Under the pieces are notes generated by a model. It had not been told where the DNA came from and did no database searches. It saw only the letters and a program-made list of their open reading frames with translations. Shown piece by piece: positions 43,783-54,950 of a DNA stretch of 64,000 nucleotides. The position numbers and the translations under genes were made by a program. Within the stretch, counting starts at the first letter, position 1, and each line of letters begins with the position of its first letter. Origin of the DNA: Plantago ovata (taxonomy: Eukaryota > Streptophyta > Magnoliopsida > Lamiales > Plantaginaceae); contig CM051455.1 in NCBI GenBank assembly GCA_028274465.1, positions 52,148,725 to 52,212,724 of the forward strand. Reading direction: 5' to 3'.

Positions 43783-44868
43783 ATGAATAGCTCACAGCTT
43801 CCTCCTCAGTCTTTCTCAACATCTTTACTTAGCGGTTCACCGATACAGTCAAGATCTGTCATCTCAGATAAGGCTGTAGAACATGACCGAAAACATAAGC
43901 TCAAAGCAAGATCTGCCCTCCTAGATAAGGCGGTAGAACAAGAACTAAAACATGGGCGCTATGTTCTAGGCCCAGACATGGACAAGAAGAAGCTAAGAAG
44001 GTGTGTTTTTTTTTCCTTTTTAGAAGGTTATAATATACTACAGCATTTTGTTACTTCTTTGCATTCATTTACTTCCGTTGCATATATACTACAATCTTCT
44101 TTGTGCACTGGCTTATTGATGTTATGTGTCATTGTTGGTTGCAGAATTCTTTCGAACAGGATCTCTTCTCAGAATCGTAGAGATAAGTTAGCAGAACTTC
44201 CACATTATCTATTACAGGAAGTGGAGAAATGCCAGGTAATAACATATTTGTGACTACTAAAAAAATATTCTTCCCTATATGGTAATTAATAAAAATTACT
44301 ACTTAAGCTGGAATTTTTTCTGACATGGATTTGTTTTCAACAAATGTAGAAACTCATAGCGACTTTATCTTTACAAATTCAATTGTACCGAGAGGAGAAG
44401 AACATCTCTACAAATGGAAAATGATGCCCTTCGAACAGAACTTGAGAGGCAAACATGGGCAATACAACTCCGTGAAAGTAATTTATCTAACACATTATTC
44501 ATTTTCTTGGTTGTGATTTTACACATAAAAACTTTAGTTAGATGATTGAGTGGCATAACTGATCGGATTTTATTGTTCCTCATTAATTTGCAGGAGAAAC
44601 AAAATCCATGCAACATGAAATCCAAACGTTGAGACTGGGCACACAGTTTCCAACTTTGGTTGCAAGGCCAGGCTTGAACTTAACACAAACAAACCAACCA
44701 TTACGTTTCTATGAAGACCTCCCAAATAATAATATGAGGCCTATTTCGGAGTTGGCTACAAACCCAGTTAAGCTTGCTAGTGTCGAATTGAATCAGGTGG
44801 TGGAAGAAGACATTGATGCATACATGAATTGGAATGAAGTGAACTTGGATGGGGACATTATAGTTTGA
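43783..44868 (+). pseudogene. degenerate bZIP (group I, VIP1-like) gene
   Basis: Four exons are recognisable: 43783-44000, 44145-44235, 44350-44477 and 44594-44868. The basic region is SNRISSQNRRDKLAEL, which keeps the N-x7-R spacing but differs from the usual NRQSAARSKERK; the following heptad region (ATLSLQIQLYREEKN, then LQMENDALRTELERQ) aligns with group I bZIPs, including the intron inside the basic region. These are nuclear DNA-binding factors. Exon 3 is 128 nt, two short of what the phases require. The frame hits TGA soon after EEKNIS, and the expected continuation is in another frame, as if one CT were lost from the CTCT at 44405-44409. An earlier in-frame ATG at 43660 is possible. 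With the degenerate basic region a pseudogene is favoured, but a base error is not excluded. Confidence 0.6.
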
Positions 44869-45547
44869 AATAATTATCTGAGCTTTGTTTTTTTTGTTTT
44901 TATTGAAGTTGCATTGTTGTTTCAAGTTCACATGAACCTTTTATTGGGTTGAATTTGGCAGATCTAGTAAATTTAGATTGTTTAGAAAGTACAACTAGCT
45001 ACTTAATTGTGATGTTGCTTTGTTATATTAATGAAACTTACGGATGCTTTTGGATAAGTTTTCAAGTTCTTAAGTTATGAGAATCCTTGTGATCGATACA
45101 ACTACTACCGATCTCTCACTCATTTTTTTCCTTTTTTTTAACCTCTTGGGTACTAACCAAAAATTATCTTGTGTAGATTGATGATATACTTGGCAGAGTT
45201 TGTGTAACTGATGGATGTATATATGTAACTTAGTAATGGTGCTTTAAAATGATGTTTTTACTGAGATAGTTTTTAAAATTTATGGTGATAATAGATATTG
45301 GGAGTAAAAGAAACCCATGATGGATGTTTTGGGTGACCGCGAGACAACTAGCATTTATAGTGTGTGCAAATAATGCAATTCATGGTGGTACAATTTACAT
45401 AATCTGGTTTCGAAAAATTGGAAGTATGTTTATTGATTTTAAAGAGAGGCTTTAAGCTGTTTTAGTGTTTTTGTTACATCTAAATCAACTCTAAATTGTT
45501 ACCTATAAAATAACACTAAAAAATATTCTCACACATATTTTCACCCT
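44869..45547. other. intergenic, nothing recognised
   Basis: 3' flank of the bZIP-like gene and AT-rich DNA. No gene or repeat supported. Confidence 0.45.
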
Positions 45548-45556
45548 AACTTTCTT

Positions 45557-46535
45557 GGGCCTTTCTATTCTCATGTAGCATTCGTACTGGCCTGAGAACA
45601 AGTCTTTATTAGATTGTTGTTATGTGTCACTTACTTTAATCTGATCCGTTCTTTTTGGTTCAAAGTAATTTTACATGTAATTTTCAGTACGATCTATTAA
45701 AAATTATATTTTTTTAATTAAAAAATATTCACCTAAAATATAAGTTGACTACGATGTCCTTTTTTATAATATTTTTTATATTGAAAAATTTATTGTTTTC
45801 AACATTAAAATTCTAATTTAATTACATGTTTAAAAATCATATTAATCAATTAACCTTCTAATTAATCATCATCGGTTAATTCAATTCAAAATATTAAAAA
45901 ATAAATCGTTAATCATTCGATGAACATTGGAGAAGAAGGCTGATCTTCACCGTTCCTCACAGCATCATGGTAAAATAAAAGAGCTATCAACTACTAGTAC
46001 TATTAGTGGAGGTAACGCAACAAACAACAACGGGATGATAAGATGAAAAAAATCATATCTACTACTACCAGTACTACTTTTCGTCTTTACCATTGTTGAT
46101 TATACAGAGATGGGAAAGAATATTGGTTGAGATGAAAATCATCTTTTTTTTTTCTTTAAATTCCATTAGGTACAACACCGGTCTGATGTAAAGGCAAAAG
46201 TCAATATATCGATCAAAATTGGGGAAGAACATACAGCTTGGTCGAGAGTAATTACTGCAGTATTATGATTTTGATTTTGATTAAATGAGTTTCAATTACA
46301 ATTTAATTTTTTAAAAGTATTTTTTATTTTCCTAAGAGATAATGCAAAAAATACAGTACAAATTATTAAATTTAATTTAAAAGTTATGGGGGTATAAATG
46401 TACATTCAAGATTTAATATTAAAATTGAGTTATTTATATTTAAAATAATATGTTCGTACCGATGCCATGTGACAGTAATTTAGTGGAGACCTGAGCACAG
46501 ATCGGTACGAAAGTGACCTGAGAATAGAAATCCCC
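45557..46535. mobile_element. 1-kb non-autonomous TIR transposon
   Basis: Imperfect terminal inverted repeats of about 50 bp start GGGCCTTTCTATTCTCA on the left and GGGGATTTCTATTCTCA on the right (reverse strand); both continue with a CGTAC-centred block. The flanks are AACTTTCTT (45548-45556) and AACTTTCTC (46536-46544), an 8-of-9 target duplication that suits a MULE (9 bp) or hAT (8 bp) origin. It has no coding capacity. Confidence 0.6.
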
Positions 46536-46879
46536 AACTTTCTCTCTCTATGTTTCTAATTTAAACACTACATTTAGAAACCTTTCTTCTTCTTTTTTTC
46601 CTTTAACTATTTGCTAAAATAAACTATAATTCATAAGGCAAAAACTTGGTTTATTGAAAAACTCTAGAAGTTGCACATGTTGCCCTATCCCTAGGTAAAC
46701 CAAGCAATTTACAATGCAATTCTATTCGTTTTCGTACAAGATTAAAAACCCCTTTAACAGCTGAAAGAATTACTTAGTAATAAAGAGGACAATTTGGTGT
46801 AGATTTTGGCACGGTAGAACCTTAACTATGCAGTTTAGTACAATTATTGATTATGTGCGGATGCATGGTGTGGGTGCAG

Positions 46880-47478
46880 TACCGCTCATTTCAAATCTCC
46901 CCCACCCCCTTCACGGCTTTGATCAAGTGTGGCAAGTCGTTGTGTTTCTATGACTTTAGGTGCTTTAATCCACACCATTTATAGAGTAGACGAATCGCAC
47001 TGTTTACTTTCTTTCTTCTTTTGTTTCGTGGGCTCTGATCTTGTTCTTGTTCTTCAATACGATTCATCTAAAACACCTCCTTTAAGTGCTCTTACTATCC
47101 GTGTTGAAGATCCAAGGTGAAGAAGTTTTTCTTTCTCTTGCTCTTAACTTTGGCCCCTGCCAGTTATCTATTTAGGGTGAGGCCGGGAGGTAGCTCTATC
47201 CACTGTTCTCATTGAGCATGTGAGTTCTCCTTGTTGGCTTCGTGTTTTTTACTCTCTGCCCCGTGACGCTTCAAGTGAAGACCTGTGTAGAAGTTGATCT
47301 TGGGACTTCTGTTTGTGACTATTTTTAGAAGCAGGCTGGTTGGCAATTCCTGTTCTTTCTTGTATCATTTTTTTAGTTGGCCGGTGTTGTTGTTTTCCCG
47401 GTGGTATTTGTAATTTGGTTGGATTATCCCGAGTATTTCTTATACTCGAGTTTTAATAGAAGTTGTTAGCCGTTTCAA
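46880..47478 (+). mobile_element. 5'-truncated LINE tail remnant
   Basis: The right end has a hairpin CGAGTATTTCTTATACTCG (47430-47448) and GTTAGCCGTTTCAAAAAAAAAAAA, matching the full-length LINE ending at 38762. Upstream is 3'-UTR-like, non-coding sequence. The 5' limit is approximate and I found no clean target duplication. Confidence 0.6.
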
Positions 47479-48698
47479 AAAAAAAAAATAATAAAATAAA
47501 ACTACCTCCTTTAAATTTTTCTCTCCTCAAAATTGTTCCAAACAATCTGTGTATGCTCTAAGAGGGTATGAATCCCCAATATAGCTTGAATTGCATAGTC
47601 TCTATGTACAACCATACCTTATTTGACATGAGATGCAAAGGTCGAATTGATCGAACTAATCATAATAGTCTACTTGAGGATAAGTTTCAGGCATGTGTGT
47701 GTATGGATCCAGCGAGCAGCTAAGTATGGAAGTACTGTGTTAGCTAGACAATGTGAAGATGTGCTATGGTAGCAACTAGAAGTAGATTAGGAACTAGGCA
47801 TAATATAGATCCTTTTGTGACTGCTCAGACTCACTATCCTAGTTTTTATGTATGGGACTGCAGACTGCTGCCCAGCATGGTTATCGGATTCTGTGTGTAA
47901 GGATCATACTTGTTCATACCCTCGACTAGTGACTAAACTAGGATAAGCTTGTACAAACTATATATTACTATATTCCAAAGTAAGGTATCTTTATTTTTAC
48001 AAAAATAAATAAATAAATAAAATAAAAAATAAAAAGAATAAAAAAAATATTAAAAAAAAAACTAATCATATATGCAAATTGAATGTCAAAGTGGAAAATA
48101 CGTATATGGATCGGGTCTATAATGTTTGATTATGTTTTCTAGTTTGAAATATATTAGACATTACTCATTAATATGTATGGTTCATAATATATATATTAAT
48201 ATATGTGTGGCTTATTTCTAACCACAACGTAAACAAAATTGATTATCGCTCCAGTATCCATAACAATTTTTGTATTCTCATAAAATTCAAACTTGCCCGA
48301 ATAAATTCATCAAAACTTAAGGCAATGCTAAGCTAAACACTTTGATTAGTCATATTTACAAATTACAATAGATAAAGTCATCAAAACTTTAAGCAATGCA
48401 TTTTCTTCATATTATGGGTACAGAAATGATGAGAAATCAAGAAACTAGCTAGGCTAGCATTTATCCCTCCACCTTTATCGATCATCCACCGGTTGTTTCT
48501 GCAGCTAACTTTATAAATTGTACTACAATTCTTCTAATAATAGCACCTAGTATTGTCAAACTAATTATCTTTGATCAAGATTTTGCTTAATTTTCTCACT
48601 ACTGCTCCATCGAAATCCTCAAAGATCTAGAGATGAATTTGAATTAAAGAGTTCCCTTTTACCAAAAAAAAAACAAAAAAGAAAAAAAAAAGTAGAAG
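47479..48698. other. AT-rich intergenic DNA upstream of the syntaxin gene
   Basis: No gene seen. A-rich tracts occur at 48000-48060 and directly before the syntaxin start (48660-48690). Confidence 0.5.
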
Positions 48699-49632
48699 AT
48701 GAATGATCTTATTTCCAATTCATTCAAAAAATACCAAGACCTGAAGCAGCAGGTTGAAATGGAAGACCTAGAAGCTGGAACTGGTATCTCACGGAGCTTC
48801 AATTCCACAGACCTGGACAAATTCTTCTCAGATGTCGAAAATGTGAAACAGGTTATGAACGAAGTCGAAAAGCTATACAAACGCCTCCAAGAATCGAACG
48901 AGGAGAGCAAAAACCGTTCATAATGCCAAAACCATGAAAGATCTCCGTGCTCGAATGGACTCCGACATCTCCCAAGTCTTGAAACATGTCAAACTCATAA
49001 AAGGCAAACTAGAAGGCCTGGAACGGTCCAATGCAGCCCACCGTAGAAACCCTGGCTGCGGTCCAGGCTCCTCCACGGACCGGACACGAACTTCTGTTGT
49101 CAGCGGCCTTGGGAAAAAGCTTAAGGACCTAATGGATGATTTCCAGGGCCTCAGGACAAGAATGAACGCTGAGTACAAAGAAACCATAGAACGAAGATAT
49201 TTCACGATAACGGGAGAGAAGGCGAATGAGGAGGTTATAGAGAATTTAATATCGAGCGGAGAGAGCGAATCATTTTTACAAAAAGCAATCCAGGAACAGG
49301 GTCGGGGCCAGATAATGGACACGATATCGGAAATCCAGGAAAGGCATGATGCGGTGAAGGAGATAGAGAAGAACCTATTTGAGCTACATCAGATATTCTT
49401 GGACATGGCAGCACTAGTGGAGGCGCAAGGGCAACAACTGAATGATATCGAGAGCCATGTGGCACATGCGAGCTCATTCGTTAGACGTGGGACCGAGCAA
49501 CTCGAGGATGCGAGGGAGTACCAGAGGGATTCCAGGAAGTGCACTTGTATTGCAATTGGCCTTATTCTAGCTGGTATTATATTGATAACATTTCCACTTT
49601 GGTCTCAGTTACTGCTGTCGCAGGTTTCATAA
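48699..49632 (+). CDS. SYP112: SYP112-like Qa-SNARE syntaxin with one frame break
   Basis: A single-exon gene of about 310 residues. The N-terminus [16 protein letters not shown] and the lengths match SYP11-group syntaxins; [19 protein letters not shown] and [13 protein letters not shown] favour SYP112 over KNOLLE/SYP111. Qa-SNAREs sit in the plasma membrane or cell plate and drive vesicle fusion in cytokinesis or secretion. Seen: an N-terminal helical (Habc) region, a SNARE helix including [17 protein letters not shown] with the central Gln, and a C-terminal anchor ([15 protein letters not shown]). The first frame ends in TAA at 48920-48922; the family sequence [13 protein letters not shown] continues in another frame. 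One extra A in the A5 run at 48909-48913 explains this. The gene is otherwise intact, so a base error or a very recent null allele is likely. Confidence 0.82.
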
Positions 49633-49787
49633 GATTTTAAAAAGTCATGTCAACCTGATGTAATGTTGCTAGAGTTAAATGGGTGGGTATACGACTGTGT
49701 ATGATATTGAAGAACTGATATGATCAAAGAATTTATCTAGTTGATATGAACAATGGCTTCATCTTATGTATCAATTAATGGAGGCGT

Positions 49788-49889
49788 TAAGTAACAAGAT
49801 GAGACATGGAAGTAACTTAATTGTTGTTACCCACTACCTAAGTAACAAGATGAGACATGGAAGTAACTTAATTGTTGTTACCCACTACC
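49788..49889. repeat. 51-bp perfect tandem duplication
   Basis: Two identical 51-bp units (49788-49838 and 49839-49889) begin TAAGTAACAAGATGAGACAT and end in CCCACTACC. They lie in the 3' flank of the syntaxin gene. Confidence 0.9.
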
Positions 49890-49900
49890 CAGTAACAATC

Positions 49901-50620
49901 TGATGAAGAGTCAACACTCAGTTGTGTCTAGGTCTAGCTAGGTTTAGGTTAGGTATTACTTGGTCACTAATAGTCCAATTAATATAATATTTAATAGAAC
50001 CTGGCTGGTGGAGTCTTGCGACATGATTGAATTTGGCGTTGATACCTTTTCCCTACACGGAGCAGGAACTGCGAGGATGTCATTAGAGAAAGGGCTCGGC
50101 GCTCGAGTAAACACGAAGGGGACATGGCAAGCGACTCTAAGTGCAACCGAAGAGACGACGTTGCTATTTGGCTATGCACATCTTGATGTGCTATTGAGGC
50201 CCATCTCTATAGCCGGTAAAGAGTAGCTTGAGGGCTGGGCTAATTGACGACTCTTATTTGCCCTAGTTGTTCTTATGTTCGATCCTGGAGAAAGATAGAT
50301 GCGTACCATCGAAATGCTGCTTGGGGACATGAACGGCCTATCAGCAAAATTTTTGAAGATAACAAGACGTTGCTTGATGGAAGAAGAAATGAGAGGTCGA
50401 CCTTGGGGATAAGGTCAATTTTTAGGGGCGGGTATTGATGAAGACCTGGGTCTCGCCCGGTCCGTCAACGTTCTAGGCCCAGTCGTGTCTAAATCTAGGT
50501 CCGTCAACGCTCTAGGCCCAAGTTGACACCAAGTCCGGTCCAATAATTCACAAGTTCTTGCCCATTGAATCCAGCCCAATTGCGTACTCATGACCGAACC
50601 CAATAGCATAGCCCAATTTA
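49901..50620 (+). mobile_element. degraded gypsy-type LTR element fragment
   Basis: A polypurine-tract-like TTTTTAGGGGCGGGTAT leads into TGATGAAGACC at 50437, the same junction layout as the fossil at 13929-20480 (TGATGAGACC), so both probably belong to related gypsy-type lineages. A second TGATGAAGA occurs at 49901. Only short internal and LTR pieces remain. It is old and heavily broken. Confidence 0.45.
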
Positions 50621-50738
50621 TAAACCATTAATTTTCACTATAATTTGCTTTTTTCTTCAGACAAATTTTCCCCAAAAAAACAAACCCAATTCCCTTCATC
50701 GTCTCCGCTTGGATCTCTCCCCCAAAGAAGCAGCAGAG

Positions 50739-52527
50739 ATGGCTACTATTTTGGCTCGCCGAGCTGCCAACCTCACTCGCCTGTCCGTTTCCACCTCACC
50801 TTCCTCCGTCATTCCCCGCCGCGGATTGGCCAGCGCCGCCGGTACTAGTTATTTTCAACTCTTTCTCATTTTTTGCTTTCTCCTTACAGATCTCGATACA
50901 TACATGACTTTAATTGATTGTTTATTTCATTAGCTTTTTATGCTGATAATATATGTTTTGTAAATTGTGTTAATAGATCACCATGGATCAACCAAAAAAC
51001 ATATCTGGCAAGAGCCAATGAACCCTGGCAATTGGATTGAAGAGGAGGTGAGCCCTGTGTTTCTCTTTGTTTTGTTCGTTGATTTTGAAAATCAATTAGG
51101 TTTAGCTTTAATTTGATAGAGATGGATTGTAGGTTATTTTGGCAGCATTTTTAATATTCATTGGCTAGGTCTAGTAATAATAATAGTCTTGTTATATTGG
51201 CGAATGATAATTGCAAGTTAATTTTAAGGTTAATAGGAGTGCAGGAGTATATAACTACCCCAATGCCATAAAAAAGGACTATATAGATAACAGCCAGAAT
51301 GTTAATTAAGGTTCTATAATTATTTACAACGGGCTACTTCTATTCAGTTCCGTCGTTTTGGTTATGCTTAAACATATATGATGTTAGGGTGTTGTGGTAT
51401 ATTTATGCATCTCTATTGTTTTTTTCTACGCAGTTTGTTATTGTCTCTTTGGCTGGATGGGGGCTCCTTATTTACGGATCGTACAAGTTCTTCACCTCCG
51501 GCAAGAAGAGTGAGGGAGAGGTACTTCTTTTGTCTTTTGGGAATATCAAGTTTTGTATATTTGATGTGAATTCGTTGGGAATGTTTTTAGTGTAACTTTA
51601 TGGAAAGAGTGAGGTAATTGCCTATCGTCACCCTAATACCTAAAATGTTTCTTGATACGTGAGTGATCAAAAGAGATTAATAGTGAATCATCTTTCTTTC
51701 GCACATTTCTTGGTTGAACTTGATGCTTTTGTTATCATTATTATTATTTTTTATAAATTTCTTTCTCACATGTACCTATTACCTAAACCTATCATTATGA
51801 GAATTACTCGTGGGTTTGAGGTCCAACATCAGCCTCTTAGGAAATGTCTACTGGTAAACCACACAGAACCTATGAACCCCCTCCTTCCAAGAAAGAAAAA
51901 CCCCTTGTGCACAGGTAGAGCGTGTGATGCCTGAAAAAGGATTTTCACTTTAGTATCATGCTCACTCAACCTCTTGTTTGGATGAATTGAATGTTTATTT
52001 GAATGATAGATAAGCTTATAGTACACATAGGTGTTGCAAAAAATTGGTTGAATGTTGTATTACAACCCCATTCTAATATGCAACACATACTACCATAAGT
52101 TTAACGGATGATTTTGCAAATGCTTGCTAATAATTATAAGTGGATTCTGCTTAAAGTTGTCTCCAAGCAAAAGTTGGGGGTCGAGTAACAAAGAGCTGAA
52201 AAATATCTTCAGTGATTGTTTATTTTGAAAATGGTTATCTCAGATTAAAAGAGTCTTATTCTGACTGCTACCTACTAGTATAATTTAGTGAATCTGGTTT
52301 TGAAGATGAGATACGATTTACTAAAGTCTTTGTAGTCTATCCAAAAAGCAAGACTGATTTCGCAAAGGCATTTGAAATCACTCATTAATAGTATTTTCCG
52401 AAGCCATTTGCTTCACACTCACTATTTACAGTGTACCATCAAATTAGTTAATGCCTCATAGCCCTGCTAATAATTTGTTTAATCTTGTGCATTTTTTGTG
52501 CAGAAACTGGTCGAAGCTGCAAAATAG
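50739..52527 (+). CDS. small mitochondrial membrane protein, likely complex I ESSS-type subunit
   Basis: Four exons (50739-50841, 50977-51047, 51434-51520, 52504-52527) with GT-AG junctions give 94 residues. The N-terminus MATILARRAANLTRLSVS, rich in Arg, Ser and Ala with no acids and followed by a PRRGLASAA cleavage-like site, is a mitochondrial presequence. The mature part has DHHGSTKHIWQEPMNPGNW, then one membrane span (FVIVSLAGWGLLIYGSYKFF) and a charged tail. This layout fits the small plant proteins annotated as ESSS/NDUFB11-like accessory subunits of complex I in the inner membrane; the exact subunit name is from memory. The last exon codes only seven residues plus the stop. Start and exon phases are unambiguous. 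Confidence 0.75.
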
Positions 52528-53106
52528 GCTGGACACCCGAGCATCATCATGAAATTAGTTTTGCATTAATAATGTGTGCTTCAGCTCATTATTTTGTCCA
52601 ATGAGTGTATCTGTTCCTCATTTCTGTTCATTATGAGAAAGCTCAGATACTGAACTTGTGATGTTATTACTTTAAACTGCAGAAGAATGAGATTTTCCTC
52701 CATTGCTAGTTGTTACTAATCTGCTCTGTTTTCTCTATGCATATTGCTTCAAAAGCTTTGTTAATAAGAAAAAAAATACTGATTACTTTGTGATCCTCAA
52801 TCCTCATGTCTGCTTCATCTCTGGTCTGTTTTCTTTTCTGTATGCATTACATATATATTCGTTCTTATTAATTTTCCTTGTGAAGCTGTTACCAATTCCT
52901 TTTGGCTCAACTTTTTGTATCATATACCCAGAGATAGACTAAGCAAACACAGTCCTATGCATGCTTGTTATAATCTATGGGTAAAAGAGGAACTATGATT
53001 CCTAATTTGATCAACAATATAAAACAACAAAGCAAGCAACAACGTAGAAATACGGACAACACAAATGCAACTAGATATCTGATGTTCATTTTGCTAATTG
53101 CTAAAG
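52528..53106. other. intergenic between convergent genes
   Basis: 3' flanks of the ESSS-like gene (+) and the coiled-coil gene (-). No feature recognised. Confidence 0.5.
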
Positions 53107-54950
53107 CTAAAACTCTGGTTCTTTTGCTCGTGTACCATGCTCCTGATTCCTTTCTGCCACACTGGCTGCAGATTCTTTAGAAATGCTGGTTTCTGTTTCG
53201 GTTTCTCCAGAATTCTCCAGTTTGTTATCGTTTTCTTGATTCACATTGATTTCAGCTTTTGTCTGTTGAGAGGTTTCAAGTATATCTGTGTTTCCAGTAT
53301 GTTGTCTGATGATGGAGTCTTGTTCATTGTTGTGTGCTGCTTCTTGTCGGGTGTTGCTCTCTACCTCCATTGAGTGAACCATGGGAACTCACTGAACCAG
53401 TATTTGTGAATTGCTGGTTTTCAATTTCATTTGACGTATCCAGTGCTACGTGTTTTGCCTCATTTTGGTTCGTATTTTGAGGATCTATGGGGTTTATGCT
53501 GTTCTGTGAATTGTTGCCTGGTGGGCTATCTTCCATGTTTTCATCTGCATGAGCTCTTAAATTAGCTTCCGTGTTAACTTGTTCATCTCGGGCCTTATCA
53601 TCTTTCATAAACTGTTTTTCCTCCATTGTATCCTTTGCTAAATCGTTACTTGCAGAATTGCGTGTTCGCTCTGTTTCACCCCTGATTGCTCTCCATCTCC
53701 TTCCCTTCAATCTCTTCAGGTAACCCTTAAGCCTACTCTTATTGCCATGATTTTCAAACTCCAGCTTCACTCCACCCTTGTTCGTTTCTTCGTCATCACC
53801 GCCCTGAGAATCTGAGATGCTGATAGACTCGGAGTTACCCCCAGTGCCTTGCCCCTCGCCATCTCTAGCATGTGCTTCGCCGTCTTCATCTTTAGGTTTC
53901 TGCTCTTTGTTACCTGCATTGTCATTGGACTCTGTTTCACTGTTGCTCTTTGTACTTTCTGAATCATACTTGTCATTCCGTTCCATGATTCTGCTTCTCC
54001 TCCCAACATTTATCAGTCTCTCAGATTCTACTCTACCACCTGCATTATCGGCTGAACTTCTATTCTCCGAATCTTTCACCTCTCCAGCTTGTTCCGAACT
54101 CTCTTTCTCTATAAATATTGAGGTATCATTCTTGAAGCTTCCTTCTCCAGTCATTTTACCAGGCAAATCAGTTGTATGACCTGTACTAGCTGGCGACTGA
54201 AGACGATGCCGTAAATCCTCAATTTCAGCATCCTTGTGTCTCAACAGCTCTGTTAGAGATTGAAATTGAGAATTCTGATCCTTCACTTGGGAACACTGTT
54301 CTTTAAGTATCCTTGTCTCATTCTGCTGTTCCTCAATGGTGGATTCGAGTGTCTTTGCTTCTTGTGTAAGTGAGGATATAGTTGAATGCAGTTGCTGTAT
54401 CTTGCCATGAAGCTCTTTCTTCTGTGCTCGAAGGCTGTATATCTTCATTCTCAGCTCTTCAATCTTCATCCTCCCATCCTGCACATGCTCTCCTTCTCTC
54501 TGTTCATTCATTCCAAGTCAAATTCTCGTAAAAATCATCATTTTCCTGAATATAACATAACATAGTACTGTTTGGCACATTCACCTAACTTATACTTCTA
54601 CTATATTTATGGAACTACATAAATCCATGCATAGCAATATAGCATGGATGGAAAAGTAGGGTAAGAAGAAAAATTGCCTGTAAGCGGATCTGAAGTGAGT
54701 CGATCTGGTCATCTTTGTCCCTGATCAAGAGGTTGAAAATGCGTCTATCTCTGAGGCGGTGAATCGCCATTAAGCCCAGAACCGCAGAGCCGAAGAATAG
54801 CAGTATGATGAGGGTGACAAGGTAAACATTCCACCTCTTCCTGTTGCTGCTGTTAGTAGATGAATAATGCTGTTGCTGCTGCATACTACTGTTTCCGTAA
54901 ATCCCTTTCATCATTGCTCCTCCCATTACCCCTCTTTCTCTCTCCCGCAT
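53107..54950 (-). CDS. signal-anchored coiled-coil protein, unknown role
   Basis: Two exons on the minus strand. Exon 1 starts at ATG 54926 (MGGAMMKGIYGN) or 54950 and ends at 54678; it encodes a Gln/Ser-rich head, KRWNVYLVTLIILLFFGSAV as a membrane anchor, and the start of a coiled coil. Exon 2 (54499 downward) continues the coiled coil (KIEELRMKIYSLRAQKKEL, then LHSTISSLTQEAKTLES) and a long, acidic, Asn/Glu/Ser-rich tail. I recognise the architecture from plant proteins of unknown function. The intron has a GC donor (CAG|GCAATT) and an AG acceptor. The main frame stops at 53324, but an overlapping frame carries a similarly biased N/E/Q-rich tail to 53107, so a small frame change near 53385 may hide the true C-terminus. 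It probably faces the cytosol from a membrane. Confidence 0.7.

Noticed and set aside
53817-54179. 120-residue plus-strand frame rich in Ser/Leu/Pro
   Set aside because: Antisense shadow of the acidic Ser/Glu-rich tail of the coiled-coil gene.
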